NCBI RefSeq assembly: GCF_016735615.1
Contig: NZ_JAERSF010000001.1
Span: forward strand, 124,001 to 188,000
DNA from: Flavobacterium tagetis
Lineage (GTDB): Bacteria; Bacteroidota; Bacteroidia; Flavobacteriales; Flavobacteriaceae
Direction: 5' to 3'
DNA length: 64,000 bases
Below the pieces are notes generated by a model. It searched no databases, had not been told where the DNA came from, and saw only the letters and a program-made list of their open reading frames with translations. Shown piece after piece: positions 8,700 to 18,349 of the stretch. The translations under genes and the position numbers were made by a program. How positions within the stretch are numbered: the stretch's first letter is position 1; each line of letters opens with the position of its first letter.

Positions 8700-11339
8700 T
8701 TATTTAACAAAATCTACCGCTTTAGCCAAAGCCTCTCCAATTCCGTCAACATTTTTACCTCCTGCAGTTGCAAAGAAAGGCTGACCACCACCACCACCTT
8801 GGATGTATTTACCTAATTCGCGAACCACTTGACCAGCGTTTAAGTTTTTACTTGCTACGATTTCTTTAGAAACATAGCATGTTAACATTGGTTTTCCTTC
8901 ATGTGCTGTAGCTAAAACAATAAATAAATCGTTGTAAGCATTACCTAACTCGTAAGCTAAATCTTTTGCTCCCTCTGGGTTTAAATCTACTTGCTTAGCC
9001 AAGAATCGAACGCCATTGATTTCTTGCAATTCTTTTGCCAAATCAGCTTTCATGTTTTTAGCTTTATCTTTTAATAAAGCTTCCAATTGTTTTTTCAACT
9101 GAGCATTTTCATCTTGCAATGCTAAAATTGATTTTACAGGATCTTGAGCATTTTTAAGCGCTTCTTTAATTTCAGCTAAAGAAACAGCTTGAGACTCAAA
9201 ATATTCTTTTGCTGCTTCACTAGTAATTGCCTCAATCCTTCTGATTCCAGCTGCAACTGCTCCTTCTGAAACAATTTTAAAATGCCAGATGTCAGATGTA
9301 TTTGCAACGTGAGTTCCTCCACATAATTCAACAGAATCTCCAAATTTAATGGTACGAACTAAATCTCCGTATTTCTCTCCAAATAAAGCAATTGCGCCAT
9401 CTTCAAGTGCCTGCTCTTTCGGAATTGCTCTTTTTTCGATTAATGGTAAACTCTCACGAATCCTTGCATTTACGAAGTTTTCTACTTCTACTAATTCTTC
9501 ATCAGTTACTTTAGAGAAATGAGAAAAGTCGAAACGTAAAGATGCATTTCTTACCATCGAACCTTTTTGCTCAATATGAGTTCCTAAAATCTTACGTAAA
9601 GCTTGGTGCAACAAGTGCGTAGCCGAGTGATTTGACGAAGTTTTAGCTCTTTGGTTTGCATCAACAACCGCGTTAAAAGTTCCCGTAAGGTTTTCTGGTA
9701 ACGATTTTGCTAAATGTATCGTTTGGTTATTTTCTTTTTTCGTATCGATAATATAAACGATATCTCCGTTTTGAGCTTCTAAATATCCTTTATCTCCCGT
9801 TTGTCCTCCGCTTTCTCCATAAAAAGGAGTTGCATTGAAAACTAATTGGAAAATCTCTCCGTCTTTTGCACTTTCAACTCTACGATATTTAGTGATTTTT
9901 ACTTGCTGTGATAATCTGTCATATCCAACAAATTCCTGAATATCATCTTCAACAAGTACATTCCAGTCACCAGCAGTTACTTTAGACGCTGCACGAGATC
10001 TTTCTTTTTGCAATTGTAATTGTTCTTGGAATCCTTCTTCGTCTAATTTCAATCCTCTTTCAGAAAGAATCAAAGCTGTTAAATCGATTGGGAATCCGTA
10101 AGTATCATACAATTCAAATGCTTTTTTACCATCAACAGTATTTGTATTGTTATTTGAAATTACAGCATCTAAAAGAACTAATCCTTGATCTAATGTTTTC
10201 AAGAATGAATTCTCCTCTTCACGAATTACATTCGAACAAAGTGCTTTCTGCGTTCTGATTTCTGGGAAAGAATCTCCCATTTGCTCGCTTAAAGTTTCAA
10301 CCAATTTAAAAATAAACGGCTCTTTTGTTCCTAAGAAGGTAAATCCGTAACGAATTGCACGACGTAAAATTCTACGAATTACATATCCTGCACCCGTGTT
10401 AGAAGGCAACTGACCGTCAGCAATAGCAAAAGCTACCGCACGAACGTGATCTGCAATTACACGAATAGCAATATTCATTTTATTCTGTTCCTCACTAATG
10501 CCTGTTACATCATTAGTGGTATATTTTGCTCCGGTAATGGTTTCAATTTCTCTAATTAAAGGCATGAAAACATCTGTATCATAGTTTGATGTTTTTCCTT
10601 GTAAAGCCATACACAAACGCTCAAATCCCATTCCGGTATCTACGTGCTGTGCTGGAAGTTTTTCTAAAGATCCATCCGCTTTACGATTGAATTCCATGAA
10701 TACGTTATTCCAGATTTCAACTACCTGTGGGTGATCATTATTTACCAAACTTTTTCCTGAAACCAAAGCTTTCTCTTCTTCAGAACGTAAATCAACGTGA
10801 ATTTCAGAACATGGTCCGCATGGTCCCTGATCTCCCATTTCCCAGAAATTATCTTTTTTGTTTCCAAGAATAATTCTGTCTTCGTCGATTAAAGTTTTCC
10901 AGATATCCCAAGCTTCTTGGTCAAAAGGAACGTTATCTTCTTTACTTCCTTCAAAAACAGAAACATAAAGATTTTCTTTTGGGATTTTGTACACTTCTGT
11001 CAATAATTCCCAAGCCCAGTTGATCGCTTCTTTTTTGAAGTAATCACCAAAAGACCAGTTCCCTAACATTTCAAACATAGTGTGGTGGTAAGTATCAATC
11101 CCCACTTCTTCAAGATCGTTATGTTTTCCTGAAACACGAAGACATTTTTGCGTATCGGCTATTCTTGGACTTTTTGGAGTTCCGTTTCCTAAGAAAAATT
11201 CTTTAAACTGGGCCATTCCCGAGTTATTGAACATTAGGGTTGGATCATCTTTAAGAACAATAGGAGCTGAAGGAACAATAGTATGCCCTTTACTCTCAAA
11301 AAAATCTAAAAATTGTTTACGTACGTCTTGTGATTTCAT
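8700..11339 (-). CDS. alaS: Alanyl-tRNA synthetase
   Basis: Charges tRNA-Ala with alanine and removes wrongly attached Ser or Gly. The protein has 879 residues from the ATG at 11339 ([19 protein letters not shown]), the usual bacterial start and length; an upstream in-frame ATG would add eight residues. The catalytic domain begins with [10 protein letters not shown] and contains [14 protein letters not shown]; the editing domain carries the zinc ligands H570-x3-H574 (NHSATHLLH) and C673-G-G-T-H677. The C-terminal C-Ala part is present, with a Gly-rich [14 protein letters not shown]. It is transcribed alone, with a strong terminator downstream, and is divergent from the M23 peptidase. Confidence 0.98.
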   Translation of the reverse strand: MKSQDVRKQFLDFFESKGHTIVPSAPIVLKDDPTLMFNNSGMAQFKEFFLGNGTPKSPRIADTQKCLRVSGKHNDLEEVGIDTYHHTMFEMLGNWSFGDYFKKEAINWAWELLTEVYKIPKENLYVSVFEGSKEDNVPFDQEAWDIWKTLIDEDRIILGNKKDNFWEMGDQGPCGPCSEIHVDLRSEEEKALVSGKSLVNNDHPQVVEIWNNVFMEFNRKADGSLEKLPAQHVDTGMGFERLCMALQGKTSNYDTDVFMPLIREIETITGAKYTTNDVTGISEEQNKMNIAIRVIADHVRAVAFAIADGQLPSNTGAGYVIRRILRRAIRYGFTFLGTKEPFIFKLVETLSEQMGDSFPEIRTQKALCSNVIREEENSFLKTLDQGLVLLDAVISNNNTNTVDGKKAFELYDTYGFPIDLTALILSERGLKLDEEGFQEQLQLQKERSRAASKVTAGDWNVLVEDDIQEFVGYDRLSQQVKITKYRRVESAKDGEIFQLVFNATPFYGESGGQTGDKGYLEAQNGDIVYIIDTKKENNQTIHLAKSLPENLTGTFNAVVDANQRAKTSSNHSATHLLHQALRKILGTHIEQKGSMVRNASLRFDFSHFSKVTDEELVEVENFVNARIRESLPLIEKRAIPKEQALEDGAIALFGEKYGDLVRTIKFGDSVELCGGTHVANTSDIWHFKIVSEGAVAAGIRRIEAITSEAAKEYFESQAVSLAEIKEALKNAQDPVKSILALQDENAQLKKQLEALLKDKAKNMKADLAKELQEINGVRFLAKQVDLNPEGAKDLAYELGNAYNDLFIVLATAHEGKPMLTCYVSKEIVASKNLNAGQVVRELGKYIQGGGGGQPFFATAGGKNVDGIGEALAKAVDFVK

Positions 11340-11615
11340 ATTTAAATTAGAAAAATGTGTCAATTTATTGTGTCAATTTGATAACTAGATAATTAGCTAA
11401 TTAATTCATTTGATGATGCGTTAAGTTTTTGATAATGTAATTAAAAAACTTATAATTTAAACAATAAATTGCCTATTTTGCGCATTATCTAATGATAAAA
11501 TAGCCCCAATATCTAATCATTAATCCTCGTAAAAAAGTGTCGAATAACTGAAACAATTAGCAGTTTTATTCGACTAACTCATTTTACAAGGTGCAAAAAT
11601 AGCGTATTTTAAAAT

Positions 11616-12593
11616 ATGGCGAAAGTAAAATATTATTACGACCCAGAAAATCTGGCTTATACAAAAATAAAAACCAGAAAAAGAATAAAAATAGGTTACG
11701 CATTCTTGTTTTTACTGGCATCGGCTCTGTTTGGTTTCTTAGTTTTTGTTCTTTTAATTAACACACCTTATTTCGAAACTCCAAAAGATCGTTTACAGGC
11801 ACGTGAAATTGAAAATTTGAAACTACAATATGCCATTTTGAATAAAAAACTGGATGAAATTGATGAAGCTGCAGATGCTTTAGAAGAACGTGATAATAAT
11901 ATTTATCGTGTTTACTTCAATAAAGCTGAAATTCCAGATTCGATTCGAAAAGCTGGTTTCAGAAGTTCCGACAGATACAAAACACTAGAAGGATATAACA
12001 ATTCTCAATTGGTTTTGAATGCAACAAAAAGAGTTGATAAATTATCGAAGCAATTGGCAATTCAGTCTAAATCTTTAGATGAGATTTTAAAATTAGCTGG
12101 AGCTAAAGAAAATTTATTATTGGCTATTCCTGCCATTCAGCCAGTTCGAAATGAAAATTTAAAACGTGTCGCGTCAGGTTTTGGATATCGCATTGACCCT
12201 TTCACGAAAGTGAGAAAAATGCATAACGGAATGGATTTCACCGCCAATACAGGCGCTCCAATATACGCAACAGGAGATGGTGTTGTGGAAAGAGCTGACA
12301 ACACAGCTTCAGGATACGGAAATCATGTTGTGATCAGGCACGGTTTTGGATATGAGAGTTTGTACGCGCATTTGAGCAAATACAATTGTCGTCCGGGGCA
12401 GCGTGTAAAACGTGGCGATGTTATTGGTTATGTTGGAAGCACAGGAAGATCTGAAGGTCCGCATTGTCATTACGAAGTGCATAAAGACGGTAAAGTAGTC
12501 AATCCGCTGAATTTTTATTATGGAAATATTTCAGCTGTAGAATATGTTGCGATTTCACAAATGGCAAACCAAGAAAATCAATCATTAGATTAA
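11616..12593 (+). CDS. M23 family metallopeptidase (membrane-anchored LytM/peptidoglycan hydrolase)
   Basis: 325 residues with a basic cytoplasmic tail, one membrane helix at about 27-49, a coiled-coil stretch at 57-95, and a periplasmic LytM domain from about 185 to 305. The zinc ligands and catalytic residues are visible: H203-x3-D207, H252 and H283-C-H285. It should cut or bind peptide cross-bridges in peptidoglycan, or activate another hydrolase. It is the first gene of a tight same-strand run with a MerR regulator, LemA and two TPM proteins, with gaps of 47, 34, 30 and 3 bases. I recall the same order in other flavobacteria. Confidence 0.93.
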   Translation: MAKVKYYYDPENLAYTKIKTRKRIKIGYAFLFLLASALFGFLVFVLLINTPYFETPKDRLQAREIENLKLQYAILNKKLDEIDEAADALEERDNNIYRVYFNKAEIPDSIRKAGFRSSDRYKTLEGYNNSQLVLNATKRVDKLSKQLAIQSKSLDEILKLAGAKENLLLAIPAIQPVRNENLKRVASGFGYRIDPFTKVRKMHNGMDFTANTGAPIYATGDGVVERADNTASGYGNHVVIRHGFGYESLYAHLSKYNCRPGQRVKRGDVIGYVGSTGRSEGPHCHYEVHKDGKVVNPLNFYYGNISAVEYVAISQMANQENQSLD

Positions 12594-12640
12594 TAGTACA
12601 AAAAATACTATTTTTGAAGTAAAATAGAAAAAAACGAATC

Positions 12641-12973
12641 ATGCATATTGAACTTTCTAAAGACAAAAGATATTACAGTATTGGCGAAGTTGCCAAAGCT
12701 TTTAATGTCAATGCTTCTTTGATACGATTTTGGGACAGCGAATTTGACATTCTAAAACCTAAAAAAAATGCAAAGGGAAATAGAATGTTCACTCCAGACG
12801 ATATTACCAATCTTCAATTGATTTATCACTTAGTTAAAGAAAGAGGATTTACGCTTGAAGGTGCCAAAACACACTTAAAAGAAGGCCAGAAGAAAACGTT
12901 AGATAAATTCGAAATAATACGTAAATTAGAGTCGATAAAAACGCAACTGAACGACATAAAAAACGAATTGTAA
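12641..12973 (+). CDS. MerR family transcriptional regulator, short form
   Basis: 110 residues. The N-terminal winged helix reads YSIGEVAKAFNVNASLIRFW, followed by FTPDDITNLQLIYHLVKERGFTLEGAK, the typical MerR wing and second helix pair, and a short coiled coil at the end. There is no effector domain and no Cys pair for metal binding, so the signal it senses is unknown. It lies within the M23-LemA-TPM run, and may control that operon or be carried along with it. Confidence 0.88.
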   Translation: MHIELSKDKRYYSIGEVAKAFNVNASLIRFWDSEFDILKPKKNAKGNRMFTPDDITNLQLIYHLVKERGFTLEGAKTHLKEGQKKTLDKFEIIRKLESIKTQLNDIKNEL

Positions 12974-13007
12974 TTAAAAATAGAAATAAACTTAAATCAA
13001 AACAAAC

Positions 13008-13592
13008 ATGAAAAAGTGGTTAATCCCTGTAGGAATTATTGTAGCACTTATTGCTATTATCGCATTTTGGTCGATTGGTATTAAAAATACTGCTTTACAA
13101 CACAGTCAAGCTGTAAATAAAGAATGGGGAAATGTTCAAACGGCTTACCAAAGACGTAATGATCTTATTGGGAATTTAGTAAACACTGTAAAAGGTGCTG
13201 CTGACTTTGAAAAAGGAACTTTAACTGCTGTAATAGAAGCTCGTGCAAAAGCTACTTCAGTAACAATTGATCCAAGCAATGTAACTCCAGAACAATTAGC
13301 AGCATTTAACCAAGCTCAAAGTGGAGTAACTTCATCTTTATCAAGATTATTGGTTTCTGTTGAGCAATATCCAACTTTAAAAGCTAATGAGAATTTCTTG
13401 AAATTACAAGATGAATTAGCAAGTACTGAAAACCAGATTTTAACAGCTAGAACACGTTTTAACGAAGCGGTACAAGTTTACAACGGATATGTTTTAAAGA
13501 TTCCAAACAACTGGTTCTTGAGCGAATACAAAGAGAAACCATACTTTGAAGCTTCTACTGGAGCAGACAAACCTGTTGAAGTAAAATTTTAA
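13008..13592 (+). CDS. lemA: LemA family membrane protein
   Basis: 194 residues: one N-terminal membrane helix at about 4-24, then a long helical domain. The family core is clear: VNKEWGNVQTAYQRRNDLIGN, a middle part with LSRLLVSVEQYPTLKANENF, and the conserved ENQILTARTRFNEAVQVYN. The molecular function of LemA proteins is not settled. Here it is followed 30 bases later by two TPM-domain genes, a pairing widely seen in bacteria, which suggests a shared envelope task. Confidence 0.93.
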   Translation: MKKWLIPVGIIVALIAIIAFWSIGIKNTALQHSQAVNKEWGNVQTAYQRRNDLIGNLVNTVKGAADFEKGTLTAVIEARAKATSVTIDPSNVTPEQLAAFNQAQSGVTSSLSRLLVSVEQYPTLKANENFLKLQDELASTENQILTARTRFNEAVQVYNGYVLKIPNNWFLSEYKEKPYFEASTGADKPVEVKF

Positions 13593-13622
13593 GAATACCT
13601 AACTAACTCTAAAATCATTTTC

Positions 13623-14060
13623 ATGTCAAAAGTAGAAGATTTTTTAACCAAAGAAGAAGAACAAGAAATTGTTGAAGCTATTCGTATGGCCGAAAATAAT
13701 ACTTCTGGCGAAATTAGAGTACATATAGAAAAAACAACTTCTAAAGTCCATTTTGATAGGGCTTTAGAAGTTTTTCATGAATTGCGAATGGATGAAACTA
13801 AACTGAAAAATGGTGTATTGCTCTATTTTGCCGTTGAAGACAAAAATTTTGTGATTTGTGGAGATAAAGGAATTAATGATTTAGTTTCTAATGATTTTTG
13901 GGATTGCACCAAAGACATTATGGTGAATCACTTTAAAGCTGGCAATTTTAAACAAGGAATTGTTGACGGTATTTTGAATGCCGGCGAACAGCTTAAAAAA
14001 TATTTTCCTTCTCAGGAAGATGATGTAAACGAACTATCTAACGAAATCTCAAAAGGATAA
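13623..14060 (+). CDS. TPM domain protein, soluble short form
   Basis: 145 residues with no signal peptide or membrane segment. It carries a TPM-type domain (RMAENNTSGEIRVHIE, then NGVLLYFAVEDKNFVICGDKGIND, and IVDGILNAGEQLKKYFP) but lacks the Gly-rich tail of its neighbour. TPM proteins have been linked to photosystem repair in plants and to an acid-phosphatase-like fold; their bacterial role is unclear. It starts 30 bases after lemA and stops 3 bases before the second TPM gene, so the three are almost surely cotranscribed. Confidence 0.9.
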   Translation: MSKVEDFLTKEEEQEIVEAIRMAENNTSGEIRVHIEKTTSKVHFDRALEVFHELRMDETKLKNGVLLYFAVEDKNFVICGDKGINDLVSNDFWDCTKDIMVNHFKAGNFKQGIVDGILNAGEQLKKYFPSQEDDVNELSNEISKG

Positions 14061-14063
14061 ATA

Positions 14064-14897
14064 ATGAAAAATTCCAAAATTAAAATCCCAAATTCCAATA
14101 GAATTTTTCAGATTACTTTTTTATTTATCGCATTATTTATCAGCAATGCTATTTTTGCGCAATTTGAGATTCCACCAAAGCCAAGTTTTCAAACTTCTGT
14201 TTACGATTACGCTAACATTTTAAGCTCTACAGAGAAAGCACAATTAGAAGAAAAACTAATTCGTTACTCCGATTCGACTACCACTCAAATCGTAATTATC
14301 ACTATTGAAAGTTTAAAAGGAGAAGATGTAAGCCAATTAGCAACAAAATGGGGTCAAACTTGGGGAATTGGAGGAACTAAACAAGATGATAATGGAGTTG
14401 TTATTCTTTTAGCTAAAAATGAGAAGAAAATTGCCATTAATCCAGGGTACGGACTTGAAGATCGTTTAACGGCAGGTATTGGCGGAACAATTATCAGAAA
14501 CATCATTATACCGGAATTTAAAGCAGGAAGTTTCTACAACGGTCTTGATAAAGGAACTGATGCCATTATTGATGTTTTTAAAGGAAAATTTAAAGGCGAA
14601 CGCAAACAAGCCAAAGGACAAGATTTCCCTATTCTACCTTTTATCGTAATTGTTGTAATTGTTTTGATCTTACTTTCTCGAAATAAAAGAGGCGGCGGAG
14701 GAAATTCTGGCAACAATGGCGGCGGTCCTAGCCTGCTCGATGTTATTATTCTGAGTAATCTTGGAAGAAGTGGCGGAGGCGGATTTGGAGGCTTCGGCGG
14801 CGGATCATCTGGTGGTGGTTTTGGCGGAGGCGGTGGCTTCGGTGGCGGATTTGGCGGTGGCGGTTTCTCTGGCGGTGGATCTAGCGGAGGCTGGTAA
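14064..14897 (+). CDS. TPM domain protein with membrane anchor and Gly-rich tail (YgcG-like)
   Basis: 277 residues. A signal segment ends near FAQ (about residue 33); the TPM domain at about 40-170 contains VYDYANILSS, TTQIVIITIESLKGEDV, WGIGGTKQDDNGVVILLAKN and the Gly-rich turn NPGYGLEDRLT. One membrane helix follows at about 190-205, then a cytoplasmic tail made almost entirely of Gly, Phe and Ser. The domain therefore faces the periplasm. The low-complexity tail gives strongly GC-rich DNA on this AT-rich background; it reads as a long Pro-rich frame on the other strand, which is not a gene. Confidence 0.93.
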   Translation: MKNSKIKIPNSNRIFQITFLFIALFISNAIFAQFEIPPKPSFQTSVYDYANILSSTEKAQLEEKLIRYSDSTTTQIVIITIESLKGEDVSQLATKWGQTWGIGGTKQDDNGVVILLAKNEKKIAINPGYGLEDRLTAGIGGTIIRNIIIPEFKAGSFYNGLDKGTDAIIDVFKGKFKGERKQAKGQDFPILPFIVIVVIVLILLSRNKRGGGGNSGNNGGGPSLLDVIILSNLGRSGGGGFGGFGGGSSGGGFGGGGGFGGGFGGGGFSGGGSSGGW

Positions 14898-14990
14898 TTT
14901 ATTCTGGTTCTAATTTTCTTTGTTTCAGGTTTCAAGTTTAGGTTTCAATCTTAAAAAATCATACATTTACATTTTACAATTTATTAATAG

Positions 14991-15404
14991 ATGTTATCAC
15001 ATAAAGCAAAATACGCCCTTAAGGCCTTACTTTATTTAGCAGAACAAGACGAAAATCACATTTCTAGAACTGTAGAAATCGCTGATGGCGCTAACATTCC
15101 TAAAAAGTTTTTAGAGCAGATTTTATTAGATCTAAAACGCGGTCGTTTTGTAAGCAGTAAGCAGGGAAAATTTGGCGGATACTATCTAATTAAATCCAAA
15201 AACGATATCACTTTGGCAGAAATTCACCGATTATTTGACGGTGCAATTGCCCTTTTGCCATGCGCTTCTTTAAATTTTTACGAGCCTTGCTCTGATTGTA
15301 AAACCGAGTCCGAATGCAGTCTTCGTCACGGTTTAATGCTAATTAGAGATAAAACTTTGAAGGCTATGGAAGGCATCACAATCGCCTCATTGGTAAAAAA
15401 ATAA
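14991..15404 (+). CDS. Rrf2 family transcriptional regulator
   Basis: 137 residues. The N-terminal winged helix is typical of Rrf2 (MLSHKAKYALKALLYLAEQD, IPKKFLEQILLDLKRGRFV, GKFGGYYLIK). The C-terminal part has four cysteines, C91, C100, C103 and C109, so an Fe-S cluster or thiol sensor, as in IscR-type members, is possible. Rrf2 proteins often control Fe-S cluster or cysteine metabolism. It lies directly upstream, same strand, of an operator-like repeat, a Met/Cys-rich short peptide and a TonB receptor, and may regulate them. That link is an inference. Confidence 0.9.
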   Translation: MLSHKAKYALKALLYLAEQDENHISRTVEIADGANIPKKFLEQILLDLKRGRFVSSKQGKFGGYYLIKSKNDITLAEIHRLFDGAIALLPCASLNFYEPCSDCKTESECSLRHGLMLIRDKTLKAMEGITIASLVKK

Positions 15405-15421
15405 AAAAATATTTTCTAAAG

Positions 15422-15456
15422 TCTAGTAAATCGATAGAATTAATTATATATATTTG
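15422..15456 (+). promoter_or_regulatory. Promoter with repeated operator-like sequence upstream of the leader peptide
   Basis: TATATTTG at 15449-15456 fits the -7 consensus TANNTTTG. Just upstream, 15422-15432 reads TCTAGTAAATC and is part of a loose dyad TCTA-N9-TAGA; the same 11 bases recur at 15508-15518, inside the start of the small peptide gene. No good TTTG is present at -33, as expected if a regulator is needed for transcription. The neighbouring Rrf2 protein is the obvious candidate. Confidence 0.45.
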
Positions 15457-15495
15457 CCAAAAATAATTAACTAATCATTTACAAAATTTTAACTC

Positions 15496-15606
15496 ATGAA
15501 AGTACATTCTAGTAAATCAGGTGGACAAAATCTTTTGCAAAAAAAACATAATTATAATTTCACAATCGTGAATACTGCTTCATCTATGATGTGTATGTGT
15601 TGGTAA
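15496..15606 (+). CDS. 36-residue Met/Cys-ending small peptide (possible regulatory leader peptide)
   Basis: An ATG at 15496 opens a 36-codon frame ending with the codons for Met-Met-Cys-Met-Cys-Trp (15586-15603) and TAA. The start sequence is MKVHSSKSGGQNLLQKKHNY. It has no membrane segment. It sits between a promoter-like element and the TonB receptor, 50 bases before that gene. Packing five sulfur amino-acid codons into the last six codons is unlikely by chance and suggests a leader whose translation reports Met/Cys supply; a secreted or modified peptide is the alternative. No modifying enzyme is nearby, and no GC-rich terminator follows, only an AT-only hairpin at 15612-15627. Confidence 0.5.
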   Translation: MKVHSSKSGGQNLLQKKHNYNFTIVNTASSMMCMCW

Positions 15607-15656
15607 AAAAAAATTTAATTTTAAATTCTACTAATCATATATACTTAATATAAAAA

Positions 15657-18203
15657 ATGAAGACATCTATAAAAAATATACTTACAATACTTGCAGTTTT
15701 AACATTCTCAATCTCATTCGCGCAAAAAATTGACGGGGTTGTTACAACAGATCAAAATATTCCTTTAGAAGCAGCCAATGTGGTAATTAAAGGAACAACT
15801 TTTAGCACAATTACAGATTCTGAGGGAAGATTTTCGATAGAATCACAAGGAAAATTACCGCTTACAATCCTAGTTCAATACATTGGCTATAATACCGCTG
15901 AACTTGAAATTACAGCTATCCCTGCTTCACCTTTATTGGTGACTTTACGCGAAGAAAACAAACTTGTTGAGGTTGTAGTTTCTTCAAGAAGAAGAATTGA
16001 AAAAGTACAAGACGTGCCTATTGCCGTTTCTGTAGTTACAGGAAAACAAGCAGAAGCAGCAGGAGCTTTCAACGTAAACCGTATTAAAGAATTGGTTCCT
16101 TCTGTACAATTGTATTCTTCTAATCCAAGAAATACTGGAATCAACATTAGAAGTTTAGGTTCACCATTCGGACTTACCAACGATGGTATCGATCCTGGAG
16201 TTGGTTTCTACGTAGACGGTGTTTATTATGCGCGTCCTGCAGCAACTACTTTAGATTTTATCGATGTAGAACAAATCGAGGTATTACGTGGCCCACAAGG
16301 TTCTTTATTCGGAAAAAACACAACTTCTGGAGCTTTTAATATTACATCTCGCAAACCAAGTTTTACAACTGGTGCCGATTTTGAATTGAGTTACGGAAAT
16401 TACGCCTTTTTACAAGCTAAAGCTTCTATCACTGGAGCATTAGGGAAAAAAGTTGCTGGTCGTTTATCTTTCTCAGGTACACAACGTGATGGTTTAATTG
16501 ATAACATTGCGACAGGAAGACCAACCAATACTTTAAACAATCAAGGTTTTAGAGGACAATTATTATGGACTCCTACTGAAAATACTAACATTACTTTTGC
16601 AGGAGATTTAACAACACAGCGTCCTGACGGATATGCGCAGGTTGTTGCTGGTGTTGCCCCTACCCAAAGGGCTGCATACCGTCAGTTTGATGCTATTATT
16701 AAAGATTTAAATTATCAACTACCAAGTTTAAATGCTTTTGACCGTAAAATAGATCACGATACACCTTGGCGTTCTGGACAAGATTTAGGAGGTGTTTCTT
16801 TAAACATTGACACTAAAATTGGAGGCGGAACTCTAACTTCTACAACTGCATGGCGTTTCTGGAACTGGGACCCGTCAAACGATAGAGATTTTACAGGGTT
16901 ACAAGTTTTAGCTAAATCTCAAAACCCAACAAGACAAACTCAGATTACACAAGAGGTTCGTTATGCTGGACAATTAACTTCAAAAATTAGCGGTGTTGCA
17001 GGAGTATTCTTTATCGATCAGACTTCTCAAACAGATGGTACAGAAGAATCAGGAAATGCTCAATGGAGATTCTCTCAAAGTTCAACTAGTCCATTATGGA
17101 AAACTCCAGGTCTTTTTGAAGGATACGGAATTAAAACTGATGCAAGAATTAGAGCTTCTAGTGCTGCAGTATTCGGACAGCTTGATTGGGCTGTTACAGA
17201 GAGATTCCACATTTTACCTGGTTTGAGATATAATTTTGATAAAAAAGACGCAAGTTATTCTCGTAAAACTTATGGAGGTCTTCAGACTACAGATCCTGCC
17301 TTATTGGCTTTGAAAAAATCGGTTTACTCTGATCAAGCATTTGATTCAGATACTGACAATACAGACTTTTCTGGAAACTTAACGCTTACTTATAAAGCAT
17401 CAGACAAAATCAACGCTTATGCAACTTATGCAAAAAGTTACAAGCCGGTTGGAGTTAACGTAGCTGGTCTTCCAACAAATGCAGCGGGACAGCCATTAAC
17501 TGAACTTGCAGTGGTTAAGCCAGAAAAAGTAAATCATTATGAAATTGGAGTAAAAACTTCTCCTTTCAAAAACTCAATTTTCAACTTAACGTTCTTTAAT
17601 ACTGACATCAAAGATTTCCAAACCAACGTTCAGGCAGCTGAATTAGGTGTAAACCGTGGATATCTTGCCAATGCGGATAAAGTACGTGTAAGAGGTGCAG
17701 AATTGGATGCAAGTTTTGTTATCAATTCGCATGTAACAATTAATGGAGCGGCAACTTATACAGATGGTAAATATGTGAAGTTTACTAATGCGCCACTACC
17801 TTTAGAAGAAACTGGAGCACCAGTTGCCTTCAAAGATGTTTCTGGAACTGAATTGCCAGGAGCTTCAAGATGGGCAGGTTCTCTTGGAGGTGAACTTTCG
17901 GACAACGCAAAATTCTTTGGTAATGCTGGAAAAATCTTCTTTGCTGCTGACGGATACGCTCGTTCTGAATTTTCTTCAAGCCCTTCGGCTTCAAAATATT
18001 TAGTAGTACAAGGTTATGCAATCTTTAATGCTCGTTTAGGTTTCCGTGCTTCGCAAGGTTTATCTATTCAGATTTGGGGAAGAAACCTTTTCAATAAAGA
18101 TTACTATGAGCAATTATTGCCTGCAGGTGGTAACACAGGTCAATATGCTGGAGTTCTTGGTGATCAAAGAACTTACGGCGTTACATTTAAGTATTCACTG
18201 TAA
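15657..18203 (+). CDS. TonB-dependent outer-membrane receptor
   Basis: 848 residues with a signal peptide ending at ISFAQ, a carboxypeptidase-regulatory-like domain at about 23-105 (DGVVTTDQNIPLEAANVVIKG), a plug at about 115-240 with VPIAVSVVTG, DGVYYARP and IEVLRGPQGSLFGKNTTSG, and a 22-strand barrel ending in an aromatic-rich strand (TYGVTFKYSL). It imports a scarce nutrient across the outer membrane using TonB energy. The ligand is not readable; no SusD partner is adjacent, so a simple polysaccharide system is unlikely. The upstream Rrf2 gene and Met/Cys-rich leader suggest a sulfur compound, which is inference. Confidence 0.93.
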   Translation: MKTSIKNILTILAVLTFSISFAQKIDGVVTTDQNIPLEAANVVIKGTTFSTITDSEGRFSIESQGKLPLTILVQYIGYNTAELEITAIPASPLLVTLREENKLVEVVVSSRRRIEKVQDVPIAVSVVTGKQAEAAGAFNVNRIKELVPSVQLYSSNPRNTGINIRSLGSPFGLTNDGIDPGVGFYVDGVYYARPAATTLDFIDVEQIEVLRGPQGSLFGKNTTSGAFNITSRKPSFTTGADFELSYGNYAFLQAKASITGALGKKVAGRLSFSGTQRDGLIDNIATGRPTNTLNNQGFRGQLLWTPTENTNITFAGDLTTQRPDGYAQVVAGVAPTQRAAYRQFDAIIKDLNYQLPSLNAFDRKIDHDTPWRSGQDLGGVSLNIDTKIGGGTLTSTTAWRFWNWDPSNDRDFTGLQVLAKSQNPTRQTQITQEVRYAGQLTSKISGVAGVFFIDQTSQTDGTEESGNAQWRFSQSSTSPLWKTPGLFEGYGIKTDARIRASSAAVFGQLDWAVTERFHILPGLRYNFDKKDASYSRKTYGGLQTTDPALLALKKSVYSDQAFDSDTDNTDFSGNLTLTYKASDKINAYATYAKSYKPVGVNVAGLPTNAAGQPLTELAVVKPEKVNHYEIGVKTSPFKNSIFNLTFFNTDIKDFQTNVQAAELGVNRGYLANADKVRVRGAELDASFVINSHVTINGAATYTDGKYVKFTNAPLPLEETGAPVAFKDVSGTELPGASRWAGSLGGELSDNAKFFGNAGKIFFAADGYARSEFSSSPSASKYLVVQGYAIFNARLGFRASQGLSIQIWGRNLFNKDYYEQLLPAGGNTGQYAGVLGDQRTYGVTFKYSL

Positions 18204-18226
18204 GATGGTTAGTTAGTTTTAGTATT

Positions 18227-18263
18227 AAAAAGGGATACATTTTAAAATGTGTCCCTTTTTTTT
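18227..18263 (+). terminator. Hairpin terminator after the TonB receptor
   Basis: Stem AAAAAGGGATACATTTT / AAAATGTGTCCCTTTTT with one G-T pair, followed by more T residues. Confidence 0.85.
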
Positions 18264-18349
18264 ATTTCACAAAATAACTTTCAAATCAAATTTTAAAATA
18301 GACGGAAATAAGATCATTTGTATAAATTCGCAGCCTGAATTTATAGTTT

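Noticed and set aside
14534..14935. Long Pro-rich frame on the minus strand
   Set aside because: It is the complement of the Gly-rich tail of the TPM protein; repeated GGN codons give CCN codons on the other strand.
15496..15606. Methanobactin-type copper-binding peptide next to a TonB receptor
   Set aside because: The C-terminal Cys pattern and nearby receptor suggested it, but no MbnB/MbnC-like enzymes are in the window, and Met residues separate the Cys; a leader peptide is simpler. Kept only as an alternative.
15612..15627. Attenuator hairpin between leader and TonB receptor
   Set aside because: AATTTAA/TTAAATT is AT-only, has no following U-run and would be too weak to terminate.
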